From: SHLQ01 sp964196045
GTDB taxonomy: Bacteria; Actinomycetota; Acidimicrobiia; Acidimicrobiales; SHLQ01
Reading direction: 5' to 3'
Assembly: GCA_964196045.1 (NCBI GenBank)
Contig: CAXMRH010000274.1
Location: forward strand, 1-28,552
DNA: 28,552 nt
A program made the translations under genes and the position numbers. Positions 1 through 8,286 of this stretch are shown in pieces. How positions within the stretch are numbered: position 1 is the first letter of the stretch; each line of letters opens with the position of its first letter. The notes below the pieces were generated by a model, which was given only the letters and a program-made list of their open reading frames with translations, did not search any database and was not told the origin of the DNA.

Positions 1-1
1 C

Positions 2-145
2 TTCGTGCGACAACTCTTTGCCACGCCACGTAGCCCTGGCATCGGCCTCGCCGTTCAAGCCCTCGCCGAGATCATCGACCCAGCCACCGTCACCACCGTG
101 CTGACCGGCTACACCAACGACTTCCTCAAGAGCACACAGCCCTAG
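2..145 (+). CDS. C-terminal 47 codons of an unknown protein (5' end outside window)
   Basis: An open frame enters the window at base 2 and ends at a TAG at 143-145. It encodes 47 residues ending in NDFLKSTQP. The tail looks helical, with a run of Ile/Val/Thr around IIDPATVTTVLTG. I do not recognise the family from this fragment. Codon choice (third positions mostly C or G) matches the surrounding GC-rich genes, which supports real coding. It is followed directly by two inverted repeats and faces the next gene tail to tail. A chance open frame remains possible because only the end is visible. Confidence 0.5.
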   Translation, partial: FVRQLFATPRSPGIGLAVQALAEIIDPATVTTVLTGYTNDFLKSTQP

Positions 146-193
146 CCCGAGCACTCGGGTTGGTTAGCCCGGTCGGGTGCCATCACGGGCTAA
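146..193. terminator. Two inverted repeats between convergent genes, probable terminator
   Basis: A perfect 6-bp stem with a 2-base loop (CCCGAG, CA, CTCGGG at 146-159) starts right after the stop codon of the upstream gene. A second perfect 8-bp repeat, TTAGCCCG at 164-171 and CGGGCTAA at 186-193, follows and ends 8 bases before the stop codon of the convergent gene. There is no long T run, so factor-independent termination is likely but not certain. Confidence 0.4.
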
Positions 194-200
194 TCGTCGG

Positions 201-1537
201 TCAGCCCTCGATCAGCTTGTCGAGCATCGCAACGAGGGTCGGTCTCCGCCGATGCGCCTCACGCAAACCAACAAGATACGCGTGATGATCATCTGCCAGA
301 CCGGCCGCTACGGCAGCGCGCCGAGCGTTCTTGAGCTGCTTGATAGCGGCCCGATACGCCCGTCGATCGGTCGTCTCCAGGATCGACTCGACAACCCGCA
401 CATACACATCGACCGACGCCGCTGGGTCTACAACCTCATAGGCCTCCGCCAGTCGAACAAGACGGTCGTTGCCGAGGTCATCGCCATCCTCGGCCGCGAG
501 GCTCCAAGCCGCCACGACCTCGCCATCGGCCAACAACACATCAACCAGAGAGCCACGATCCCGGCGTCCCAGCACGTCGCGAGCTTCAGAAACATGTGAG
601 TCCCAGGACCCAACCGCACCAGCTGCATCCTGCAGCAGCCCGTAGGTCGATGTACTGGGCATGTTCTCGTGATGATCGAGCCTCACGCCGAGAACAGCGG
701 CCAGGTCTCCGTTCGCGTCGTGCACACCCGCAGCGATGTCGTAGAGGTGTTTGACCTGCCATCCGCCTGTTGCCTCGATGCCCCGCTCCGCCCATTGCAG
801 CGCATGTTGGGCCGCTCGAGCTCCAGCATCGCCTCAGCTACACGCGTGTACTGATGAGGGGCAGTCAAGTCTCGTCCGAGCAGCGAGACGATCGCTTCGA
901 TGTCCCCATCGAGCACTGCAAGGCGTTCGGTTGCGTGCTTCACAGCGAACGGCACACGACCTTGAGCTGAACGCTCGGCCACTGCGTTGCGGTAGACGGC
1001 CATGCCCTTGTCGCCCAAGGCCGGGGAGTACAGCACCGGGTCGATCGTGAAGAAGTCCTGATCATCGAAACCGAACTTGACCATCCACCGAGCCAACGCC
1101 TTCGGCTCCGCCACCCCGGCAAGAGACACCTGCTCGTGGATCGTCAACAACCGGCGAGTCACATCGCCCATCATCCCCGACGAGTCATCCGACTTCAGGA
1201 TCACCCGTACGACCCGACCAACCGAAAGCTCGATCAGCTTCAGCAGCTCCCTCGATGGGTTGCGCACTGCTTCGGCCTCCATCGCGTCGACCACGACACC
1301 AGCGTCGAGCGCCCACTCGTTTGCCTCCCAATAGTCCAAATGGCGCCGCGTCCGCAGCACCGCGTCAACCTCGGCCGGCAAGATCCCAACCCGGTCTGCG
1401 GGTACGGCTACAGCAAGCCGCACCGCCGCAGCGATCGCGGAAGGCTCGGCCGCTGCGCGTTCCAAAAGCTCCCTCGCAGTCGACTCATCCAACCCATCGA
1501 TGATCTCACCCAACGGCTCACCATCATCCTGACTCAT
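201..1537 (-). pseudogene. Frameshifted gene for a helical protein (about 445 residues if repaired), family uncertain
   Basis: Two minus-strand frames belong to one gene. The first starts at ATG 1537 and reads well to residues AMLELER near 815. Beyond that its translation turns into Arg/Ser/Thr-rich nonsense and ends near 683. Re-reading one base at about 808-815 gives a continuous coherent product (AQHALQWAERGIEATGGWQ, then VKHLYDIAAGVHDANG) that runs to the TGA at 201-203. The product is mostly helical, like the degenerate helical repeats found in SWIM-zinc-finger-associated and DUF6880-type proteins. The C-terminal part (residues like YRAAIKQLKNAR and LREAHRRRPTLVAMLDKL) fits that type best; this assignment is by general resemblance only. 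The length of 1337 bases is not a multiple of three, consistent with one lost base. It could be a real pseudogene, a sequencing error, or less likely a -1 recoding site; no classical slippery heptamer is evident. Confidence 0.6.
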
Positions 1538-1647
1538 GACAGTTCATCCAGGACAGTGGCGACAGCCGTGCAGCACAGCGCTCCAGCAACATCAGGCTTC
1601 GCCAGCAGATCCGCCCGACCCACCCAGGACTTTCGATGACCGTTCAT
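1534..1647 (-). CDS. Candidate 37-aa ORF overlapping the start of the frameshifted gene
   Basis: Reading from ATG at 1647 gives 37 codons (starting MNGHRKSWVGRAD and ending VATVLDELS) and a TGA at 1536-1534. That stop shares the ATGA overlap with the ATG of the next gene at 1537, the layout of translationally coupled genes. A GGCGG stretch lies immediately upstream of the ATG. The peptide has a coherent helical look and GC-rich codon use. It could be a true small gene, or the surviving tail of a larger gene (for example a partner of the helical-repeat protein) whose front has been lost: an in-frame TGA lies upstream. I see no recognisable domain. Confidence 0.35.
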   Translation of the reverse strand: MNGHRKSWVGRADLLAKPDVAGALCCTAVATVLDELS

Positions 1648-1753
1648 TCCGCCGAACCTAGGCAAATCTCACACGCCCCGGACGGCATCAGTCGACCTTG
1701 TCGCAGACATACACGAAATTCAAAGCCACGCGATCACATAGAAACCCGTGTCC

Positions 1754-1857
1754 GCGAGAACGGGGCAACTCCAGAGCCCGTTTACTCCGACGATCCCGAA
1801 CGTGAGGCCGACACGCTCCGGCTTTGCCAAGTCGGAAATGGCGAGAACGGGGCAACT
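1754..1857. repeat. 17-bp direct repeat (GCGAGAACGGGGCAACT) in a gene-poor stretch
   Basis: The 17 bases at 1754-1770 are repeated exactly at 1841-1857, 87 bases apart, and both copies continue into a YCAG sequence. The stretch 1648-1887 contains no convincing gene: the only open frame there, on the plus strand, has no family resemblance and overlaps the next gene. The repeats may be remnants of a transposon end or binding sites; nothing around them shows a transposase. Confidence 0.5.
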
Positions 1858-1887
1858 TCAGTCAGGCGTCGTTCGTGGGCTGCACGG

Positions 1888-2562
1888 CTAGTTGTCCCTT
1901 GGCTCCAGCTTTAGCGACCATGAATCCGCTGACAACGTGAAAGTGCTGTCGCCATTGTCGATGACCAACACCTTTCCCCCGAAAGCTACAGGAATGAGAA
2001 TCACACCCTCTTGGCCCTCACCGCAGCCGATATCTGGTATCGGCGACTCGGGATTTCGAGGACCAACTATGACGAAGCCGTCATCAACCCACTCGATCGT
2101 GTAGAACGCCAGTGCACACGATCCGAACGTGAGCTCGGTTGGCCCAGGGAAGGATACGCCTTCATTGACAAAGGTCGTTGGCACACCACTGCGATCCGTC
2201 GGCAACCAACTCGAACCAGCCATCAACACTTCACGAGTCGTATTTTCATCGGGCTTGTCATCCACGGTCACGGGACTGTCACCCCCAACACTGGTGGCCT
2301 CTTCTCCAACACTACTGGCGACCTCTCCAACATTGGTGGTGGCCTCTTCTCCAACACTGGTGGCGACCTGGCTTGTACCAGGGCGGGTCACAGACCACGC
2401 GATTCCGGCGACGATCACGACCACTGCGCTTGCGAGTACCGTACGTCGAATCTGCTGCTGGCGAATCTCACGGAGTGCTGCTCGTTTGTGAACCTGAGAA
2501 ACGTCAGGGACCACGAGGTCCTCAGCGATCCGGTCAAATAGGTTATCGGGCTCGTCGTTCAT
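1888..2562 (-). CDS. Single-pass membrane protein, candidate regulator of the adjacent ECF sigma factor
   Basis: The 224-residue product has a charged cytoplasmic N-terminus (about 1-38), one transmembrane helix at about 41-58 (VLASAVVVIVAGIAWSV), a Ser/Thr/Gly/Glu-rich linker with 15-residue repeats at about 65-95, and an extracytoplasmic beta-rich C-terminus (about 115-224). The last part vaguely recalls META/HslJ domains, with two conserved-looking Cys residues. The start ATG overlaps the stop of the ECF sigma gene by four bases, so the two are translationally coupled. This layout (cytoplasmic tail, one TM helix, external sensor) is that of an anti-sigma factor. The usual zinc-binding HxxxCxxC motif is absent, so the anti-sigma role is inferred from context only. 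Confidence 0.75.
   Translation of the reverse strand: MNDEPDNLFDRIAEDLVVPDVSQVHKRAALREIRQQQIRRTVLASAVVVIVAGIAWSVTRPGTSQVATSVGEEATTNVGEVASSVGEEATSVGGDSPVTVDDKPDENTTREVLMAGSSWLPTDRSGVPTTFVNEGVSFPGPTELTFGSCALAFYTIEWVDDGFVIVGPRNPESPIPDIGCGEGQEGVILIPVAFGGKVLVIDNGDSTFTLSADSWSLKLEPRDN
2293..2369. repeat. 45-bp imperfect tandem repeat inside the membrane-protein gene
   Basis: A block starting at 2293 recurs at 2338. The first 21 bases of each copy (2293-2313 and 2338-2358) are identical and the rest is partly conserved. The 45-bp period keeps frame and produces two 15-residue SVGEEAT-type units in the extracytoplasmic linker, probably a length-variable spacer. Confidence 0.7.
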
Positions 2563-3053
2563 GGGTCGATCTCCTCAGTGTTGTCAAGGGTTGAACGAAG
2601 CCGGTTTCGTGCCTGGTGGAGCGTGGCGGCAGCAGTGCCTGCGGCAATTCCAAGCTCTTTCGCTACCTCGGCTTGCGGCAGGTCGTCGAAGTAGCGCAAG
2701 ACCACCGCCCGTCGTTGCCGGTAGCTCAATTGTCGAAGTGCCGCGATCAGTTCAGCATCCGGATAGGCGTCCGTGAACACCTCGTCAAGACGTTGCGAGT
2801 TGACCAACTCAGAATGATGACGCGCCCGCCGAAACGAACGCCTCGCCGAGTTGATGGCCACCTTAGTGACCCACGCAGTAGGTGAATCCATTAAGTTGAC
2901 GGAGTCCCATCGCTCAAACGCTTTGACGAACGCATCGTTTGTTGCGTCCTCAGACCGTGTTGATTCTCTGCCGCAGACCACCGCGACCGCAGCGAGCACC
3001 CTTGAGTACTCGCTGCGGTACCAGTGGTCGAAATCGACGCAACCGTGCTTCAT
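2559..3053 (-). CDS. ECF-family RNA polymerase sigma factor
   Basis: This 164-residue protein has the two-domain plan of group 4 (ECF) sigma factors. Region 2 occupies about residues 8-80, with DFDHWYRSEYSRVLA at its start, EDATNDAFVKAFERW as the core-binding/-10 recognition segment and PTAWVTKVAINSARRSFRR as the 2.4-like helix. Region 4 occupies about 105-155, where LSYRQRRAVVLRYFDDLP and EVAKELGIAAGTAAATLHQ form the helix-turn-helix for -35 recognition. It would direct RNA polymerase to a small regulon, probably in response to an envelope signal sensed by the overlapping membrane protein. It is followed by that gene with a 4-base overlap and lies 47 bases after the secreted protease gene on the same strand. 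No clear SD site precedes ATG 3053. Confidence 0.93.
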   Translation of the reverse strand: MKHGCVDFDHWYRSEYSRVLAAVAVVCGRESTRSEDATNDAFVKAFERWDSVNLMDSPTAWVTKVAINSARRSFRRARHHSELVNSQRLDEVFTDAYPDAELIAALRQLSYRQRRAVVLRYFDDLPQAEVAKELGIAAGTAAATLHQARNRLRSTLDNTEEIDP

Positions 3054-3100
3054 GTCTGGTTAAGTCTTGAGCGCCACACTTTGTTTAGCCTGCTTCCAAA

Positions 3101-4663
3101 TCATGGATCGGTGATCTGGATATCAACATGCAAGTCGTCCTCAAGGAAGTTCACACGGGAAGTCACCTGCTGATACTTGGTCCATGGAAGCCCGCCCTCG
3201 AGCACATTTGTCGTACTTCCTCGGACATGAATTCCAAGCGCACTGTGGCCAGATGTCACGGGGCCACCGCTCGAGCCTTTAGTGCTTGGCTGGTTATAGT
3301 TGGCGCGCTTATACGAGTACCACATCTGCTTCGTGAGATCCATCCCACCTCCAATAGCGATCACGATCGGGTCGGTCGACCCGACCGCCTTTTTCGTAGA
3401 CCAGTCCACTGTCCCGCACTTGTATCCCGTAGTGACAGTAATGCCCGATTGACAGACGATCTCACCGGGATTGTTCCAGTTGTCGGTGTTATTGATATAC
3501 CAGAGCTTGTGGGAGTCTTTCTTGTAGATGCGCCTGCCGTAGTTATCGTCCGGAATCAGAATTTTCATAGCATCTGAATCCTGGGAATCTGTATGCCAGG
3601 TATTGGTGGCGCCGTAGTCCCAGATCACGTTGTCTCCAAAGAAAAACGGATCGCCAAAAGTCTGGCCACCAATTTCGAGCCCTCGGTCTAAGGGGTCCTT
3701 GTTGCAATGACCGGCTGTGATCAAGAAACGCAAAGTTGGAACAGATTTGCCCCTGGCCATCAGTCCAGTCGTGCACTGGCCCCCGGCGTCCATATCCATT
3801 TGAAGGCCGCCTCGATACTCTTCAGTAGATGTCGTTGGACAATCTGACCGGCTGTTGCAGGCGTCAGGCGTTGCGATGGGGCCGTACTCCACCGTTACAG
3901 CGACACCCTTTGTTACAGCGACACCCTTTGTCGCTCGCTCAAGGATCGGGGTCACCTGCTCCAGCAGCTTCTCGGATATCGACCCGTCAGTGCGGCCTCT
4001 TGCCGCTGGATCGTCGATGCCTACATGAATCGAGTTTGTTCGCACGTCGACGCCCCAGGAACTGATGCCTGGAATTTCGCCGGCCACACCCTCGACAGCA
4101 ATCGAAGCGGCCTCGAGCTCCCCGTAGGAATGCTCGACCTCTTTGAACACGATCCGTTCCGGATAGCTGAACGACTCGGCCAACTCAGCTCGTTGGCTAT
4201 CAGGAAGCGAACCTTTAGTCGCTATGACGACCTGACCGAGTTCGTTGTCAACGTATCCTCCTGCATACCAGTCCTCCGTGCTGAGCCCGGCCTCATGGAG
4301 GTCGGAGCTTTCGGATCCAATAGTGACTCTGATCGTCAGCTCGATCTGCTCATCAAGCGTAAGTGGTATCCCCCAATTCTCAAGCCCGTCACGAAACTCC
4401 TTGTTTCGCGCAATCTCCTGAATGGCCGCCGGCTCAATCGGGAAGCCCATGCTGTGTCGGAATCCCATCCAATAGTCCATCTCGGCTTCGATGAGTCTTT
4501 CGACATCATCATCGGTGAGCGGCGTGTAGGAATCCTCTTGAGTCTGCTGCGAACCTTCGTCCTCAGAGCCATCGGGCGTGTCTTGCGCCCCCGCCATACT
4601 TGCCGTGGCCAGCAGTGCTGCGATCATCGCTAGCACAAGGACCACTTGGGTTCTTACCTTCAT
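3101..4663 (-). CDS. Secreted trypsin-like (S1-type) serine protease with long N-terminal pro-region
   Basis: The product has 520 residues from ATG 4663, chosen because AAAGG lies about 8 bases upstream and the next residues form a clean signal peptide. An upstream in-frame start would add 16 residues without such a site. Signal peptide about 1-26, ending AGAQ. An acidic region and a roughly 230-residue pro-region follow, then the protease domain from about 290. The catalytic triad is visible: His319 in ITAGHC, probable Asp364 in QDSDAMKIL, Ser465 in KGSSGGP. Several Cys residues could form disulfides. The pro-region before a chymotrypsin-fold domain resembles alpha-lytic-protease-type enzymes, whose pro-regions assist folding. 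The gene precedes the ECF sigma pair on the same strand and may be its target or cargo. It is more A/T-rich than neighbours (29 G+C of 60 at 3481-3540), which hints at transfer. The substrate is unknown. Confidence 0.88.
   Translation of the reverse strand: MKVRTQVVLVLAMIAALLATASMAGAQDTPDGSEDEGSQQTQEDSYTPLTDDDVERLIEAEMDYWMGFRHSMGFPIEPAAIQEIARNKEFRDGLENWGIPLTLDEQIELTIRVTIGSESSDLHEAGLSTEDWYAGGYVDNELGQVVIATKGSLPDSQRAELAESFSYPERIVFKEVEHSYGELEAASIAVEGVAGEIPGISSWGVDVRTNSIHVGIDDPAARGRTDGSISEKLLEQVTPILERATKGVAVTKGVAVTVEYGPIATPDACNSRSDCPTTSTEEYRGGLQMDMDAGGQCTTGLMARGKSVPTLRFLITAGHCNKDPLDRGLEIGGQTFGDPFFFGDNVIWDYGATNTWHTDSQDSDAMKILIPDDNYGRRIYKKDSHKLWYINNTDNWNNPGEIVCQSGITVTTGYKCGTVDWSTKKAVGSTDPIVIAIGGGMDLTKQMWYSYKRANYNQPSTKGSSGGPVTSGHSALGIHVRGSTTNVLEGGLPWTKYQQVTSRVNFLEDDLHVDIQITDP
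3894..3929. repeat. Perfect 18-bp tandem duplication inside the protease gene
   Basis: GTTACAGCGACACCCTTT at 3894-3911 is repeated exactly at 3912-3929. On the coding strand it duplicates six residues (TKGVAV) just before the mature protease domain, without changing frame. Perfect identity suggests a recent slippage event. Confidence 0.9.
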
Positions 4664-4887
4664 GTCTTCGCCTTTCGTCGGTCCGCCCGACGCATTCCCA
4701 GAACACCACACTTCCAGAGGAGGTGTCGGTCACCCCTTCACGGGGTCAAGCGGCCGCCCGGAGGGTGGAGGTGAGGACACGGAGCGCAGCGGAGTCCCGG
4801 AGCCGGCCCTTGACGCCACATCGTTTGCGCACAATTGGTTTGTTCCACCGTTTGGGTGGACCTGGCTGCCTCCTGCGCTTCTCGTGT

Positions 4888-7800
4888 TCAGCGACCGCGG
4901 GTGAGGGCGGGGCCTTCGTGATGTTTGGCGACGTGCTGCTGTTGTTGCTTGGAGTGGCGAAGGACGCCGATGACCTTCGACACGAGGACATTGCTGTGTT
5001 CGTGCCCGGCAGTGACCGTTCTCGCGCTCTTGACGTCGCCGTAGGCAGTTTGATGTTGATCGAGGGTTCCGGCTGCGATGTCCCACGCGTGTCGGGTCTT
5101 AGCGTTATCGGGCCGGGCGCCCAGCCTGTCGACGACGTGGCTGGGCTGGTCGATGGCTGCGCCGCGGCTTCGGTTGCGTCGGTCATCGAGGAGGCGTTTG
5201 TCGAGGTCATCGAGTTGGGTGTTCATTTGTGGTCGGCGTTCGTTCAGCTTCTCGGCGCAAGTCAGTTTTCGATCGAGATGGCCGAGCCGGTCGGTCAGCT
5301 GAGCGTGCTCTGCTCGGGCGCTCTCGATCTGACCGGGATGTTGTTCGACAATTCGTTTCGCTTTGGCAATTTGGGTTTCGTGGCCTCGGCGGCGCAGCGG
5401 CCGGTCACGATCGTCCAGCAGTTGGTGGGCTGTCTGCAGTTCGGCGTCGAGTCTGGTTGCTTGTGCGTCTGGTTGCTTGCGTTGTTGGAGCGTTCGGTTG
5501 TAGTCGCCGCTGAGCTCTTTGAGGTCGTGGTCGAGTTGGGTGAGTGTTTCGGTGATTGCCGCTCGTTGGTCGAACAATTGTCGTAGTTGATGGCCGGGCA
5601 GGGTGCCGGGGCGATGTTGTGGCTCGATGTCGGGTGTTGGTGCGGCGAGTTCGGCTTGGCGGGCAACGGCGGGCCGGTCGATCCAGTTGTTCGCGATCGA
5701 GTTGGCGAAGATTTCGACGGCGGTGTCTTGGCCGTTAGTGACGATGTAGGTGTCGTTGTGGTCTCGGCCTCGGGTCATGGGGACGTAGATGCCGCGGCTG
5801 TCGGTGGGTCCGTCGAGCAGAAGGATAGATCGGTCAACGGTTCGGCCTTGGACGGCATGACTGGTTTGGGCGTACCCGAGCTGCACGTGTTCGGCGACGT
5901 AATCTGTGGGGAGTTTCACGGTGCCGTTTTGGCCGTAGACGGTGAGAGCGCCGTTCCGGTGGACGGTGTTGACGGTCCATTGGTCGCGGTTCCTAATGGG
6001 AAGGCCTTGATTGGTGTGGAGTAGTCGGTGGTTGCGTCGGGTCACGATCTCATCGCCAACCAACAGCCGGTAGTCGCCCGCGTTGACGCTACGACTGTTG
6101 GGGTCGATCTCGCCGGCGGTGATGCGGCGTTGCTGGGCGTGCTGGTTGAGCCGTATGACGGTGTCGTTGCCAGGCGCCACGAGCAGCACAGTCTCGCCGT
6201 TTGCTCGGGCCGTGTGCCAGGCGTCGAGGGCTTGTTGTTCCATGCGGGTGGTTGTGCCTCCGTGGAGGCGGCCTTGCAGGTCGTATGTTTCGGTGATGGT
6301 GGGGTCGCCGCGTCGCAGGCGGAGGCTGGCGTGTCGTTCCCAGTTGTTGGAGAACCGGTGGACTTGGTCGAGTTCGATGGCGCCGTGGGTGTCGATGAGG
6401 TGTTCGAACATGCCTCCCCGGCCAACAGCAGAGAACTGCATTGGGTCACCCACCATGGCTACTCGCCATCCTCGGTCGTCGGCGAGGGCGCAGAGTTGGT
6501 CGAGTTTGTTGGTTGAGGCCATGCCTGCCTCGTCAACGATGACGGTCGCGCCGGCGGGGAGGTTGTAGCAGTGGTCGGGCGGCCGCTTGAGGCTGTGCTC
6601 ATAGAGGAGTTTGTCCATCGTGTCCGCGACGACACCCGTCTCGGTTGATAGGACGTCGGCGGCGGCGGCTGATGGGGCGACTCCGAACACGGCACGCCCC
6701 CCAGCCTGAAGATGTGCAACGGCGGGGGTGAGGGCGGTGGTTTTGCCTGTCCCTGCTGGTCCGACCACAAGCACAACGTCGGCGTCGCCGGCGATGCTGG
6801 CGGCGGTTTCGGCCTGTGGCCCAGTCAGTTCGACCTGTGAGCGTTGTGTGGTTTCGGGTGCTTCGGTGGGGTCATGAGCCATACGCCGCTCCGCCCAAGC
6901 AAGCAGCCGTTGTTCTTGGGCAAGGATCTCCGGTGTCGTCAACGCCCGGTCGATCGCCGATTCGGTCACGGGGCGTCCGTCGCGACGCAACCGGGCACCG
7001 CCGCTGGCCGGACGCGAGATATCAACGCAGTGCTGTTCGATGGTGTGGGTCGTCATGGCGTCGAGCAGTCCGACCATCTCCGCGGCATCGACACCGGTAT
7101 CTGTTGGGAGTGCGGCAGCGATCTCTCGGGTCAGTTCCGCTGGCCGCCACGTCGACTGATTCTCCGACAGCACCGTGATGGCCTCGGCACACCCAGCACG
7201 GTATGTGTCGGCGTCGATCGGTTTCGGCGCGACCCATTCGACGGCCTGGTCCACGATCTGTTCGGATTCGAGTCCCAGGTTCTCGACCTGACGTTTCCAA
7301 CCGTCATGGAGGCTGGCGGAGTCGATGTCGTGGGTTTTGGGTGGGCGGCTATCGACAACGGCTTCTCGTTCGAGACGCCACCGTTCACGTGGTGTGGGGT
7401 CGCGTTCGAGGTTGTCGATGAACCGATCGATCTTCTCATCGATACGACGCTGAACCCCAGCGGTGCGGGTCGAGAACTCCTCGAGCACCACATCAGGAAT
7501 GTTCTCGATTTCGGCGATGCCGTTCACCACTGGCTGCCAATCAACCCCAAGACGTGTCGTCAGCTCCGAACGCAGAGTCAAGTGATAGACGCTCGACAGG
7601 GTTCGCTGATCGAGCTTCAGGGCGCGGGCATCGAGTGCGAGCCAACGACCGTCATCAGAGCAGACCCGGTTGGCGATCACCACGTGGGTGTGAAGTTGGG
7701 GGTCGAGCGACCGTGAGGTGTGTTGGCGGAATGTCGCCGCAACAATCCCCTCCGCGTCGACGACTGCGACTTGGCCGCCGATTCGGTAGCGGGTGTGCGC

Positions 7801-8178
7801 ATGTGATTCGACCCATTCGAGCATCGTGGCAACAGCGGTGTCGTGCGCTTCCAGCACCTCGCGACGGGTGATGTCGTCGCCGATCGCAAACATCGTCGAC
7901 ACCGACTTCGGCGCAGAAGCGGTGATGTCGAAACCGCGTACAGAGTCCTCGCCATACCGACGTCCTAACGGAATATCGCCCCGCATGCGTGGGTGGTTTC
8001 CGGCCATGAGCTTGAGGAACTCCCCGTCGATAACCTCGCCATCGAGGCCAAGCTCGGCTGCGCCGCGGCCGTGCCAATGGCCCTTGGGCTCGCCAGCGTC
8101 CAGGTAATAGCTCGGCAACGCCTGAACGTAATACTCGCCAGCGCCGGGTCCCTTCAGCGTCGTGACGCGGGCGGTCAC
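4888..8178 (-). CDS. MobF-family conjugative relaxase fused to a RecD/TraA-type helicase
   Basis: A GTG start at 8178 (1096 aa) is preferred: GGGAGG lies 8 bases upstream and the product then begins MTARVTTLKG, as MobF relaxases do; a start at 8229 would add 17 atypical residues. The relaxase domain (about 1-300) has paired tyrosines at 16/17 and 24/25 for strand cleavage and the metal-binding histidines in RQHTSRSLDPQLHTH (H153, H163, H165). The helicase domain (about 450-830) shows Walker A GPAGTGKT (473-480), Walker B DEAGM (549-553), GDPMQF (577-582), HAVQGRT (774-780) and VPMTRGR (799-805). The tail (about 850-1096) is Gln/Arg/Asp-rich coiled coil. It should nick at oriT, bind covalently and unwind the strand for transfer. 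No coupling protein or secretion genes are visible, so another element may supply them. The 224 bases after its stop (4664-4887) show no gene. Confidence 0.95.
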   Translation of the reverse strand: MTARVTTLKGPGAGEYYVQALPSYYLDAGEPKGHWHGRGAAELGLDGEVIDGEFLKLMAGNHPRMRGDIPLGRRYGEDSVRGFDITASAPKSVSTMFAIGDDITRREVLEAHDTAVATMLEWVESHAHTRYRIGGQVAVVDAEGIVAATFRQHTSRSLDPQLHTHVVIANRVCSDDGRWLALDARALKLDQRTLSSVYHLTLRSELTTRLGVDWQPVVNGIAEIENIPDVVLEEFSTRTAGVQRRIDEKIDRFIDNLERDPTPRERWRLEREAVVDSRPPKTHDIDSASLHDGWKRQVENLGLESEQIVDQAVEWVAPKPIDADTYRAGCAEAITVLSENQSTWRPAELTREIAAALPTDTGVDAAEMVGLLDAMTTHTIEQHCVDISRPASGGARLRRDGRPVTESAIDRALTTPEILAQEQRLLAWAERRMAHDPTEAPETTQRSQVELTGPQAETAASIAGDADVVLVVGPAGTGKTTALTPAVAHLQAGGRAVFGVAPSAAAADVLSTETGVVADTMDKLLYEHSLKRPPDHCYNLPAGATVIVDEAGMASTNKLDQLCALADDRGWRVAMVGDPMQFSAVGRGGMFEHLIDTHGAIELDQVHRFSNNWERHASLRLRRGDPTITETYDLQGRLHGGTTTRMEQQALDAWHTARANGETVLLVAPGNDTVIRLNQHAQQRRITAGEIDPNSRSVNAGDYRLLVGDEIVTRRNHRLLHTNQGLPIRNRDQWTVNTVHRNGALTVYGQNGTVKLPTDYVAEHVQLGYAQTSHAVQGRTVDRSILLLDGPTDSRGIYVPMTRGRDHNDTYIVTNGQDTAVEIFANSIANNWIDRPAVARQAELAAPTPDIEPQHRPGTLPGHQLRQLFDQRAAITETLTQLDHDLKELSGDYNRTLQQRKQPDAQATRLDAELQTAHQLLDDRDRPLRRRGHETQIAKAKRIVEQHPGQIESARAEHAQLTDRLGHLDRKLTCAEKLNERRPQMNTQLDDLDKRLLDDRRNRSRGAAIDQPSHVVDRLGARPDNAKTRHAWDIAAGTLDQHQTAYGDVKSARTVTAGHEHSNVLVSKVIGVLRHSKQQQQHVAKHHEGPALTRGR

Positions 8179-8214
8179 GCCAGCCACCTCCCGACAAGGG
8201 TCGACCAACTCACA

Positions 8215-8227
8215 GCACAGACTGTGC
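8215..8227. other. Short palindrome upstream of the relaxase gene, possible oriT component
   Basis: GCACAG and CTGTGC form perfect 6-bp arms around a single A, 37 bases upstream of the relaxase start. MobF origins of transfer usually lie beside the relaxase gene and contain an inverted repeat near the nick site, so the 8179-8286 gap is the natural place to look. No nick consensus is recognisable by eye. Confidence 0.2.
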
Positions 8228-8286
8228 ACCCGTCTGTCATCTTTGGGGTAGTTGATCGTGAGGTGGTGGTTTTGCGCATGGGGGCC

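Noticed and set aside
201..1537. Programmed -1 frameshifting in the split gene
   Set aside because: No X-XXY-YYZ slippery heptamer is seen at the junction; a lost base is simpler.
1636..1914. 92-codon plus-strand frame across the repeats
   Set aside because: No SD, no family resemblance, and it overlaps the end of the membrane-protein gene; codon pattern is not convincing.
4664..4887. Gene in the gap between protease and relaxase
   Set aside because: Open frames there are fragments of antisense shadows; only a short ACCCC/GGGGT inverted repeat near 4732-4746 is seen.
4600..5586. Plus-strand open frame of 328 codons
   Set aside because: Antisense to the relaxase gene and its upstream gap; the opposite strand has clear relaxase/helicase domains, and this translation is low-complexity without motifs.
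6844..7716. Plus-strand open frame of 290 codons
   Set aside because: Lies wholly opposite the relaxase/helicase gene with no recognisable family.
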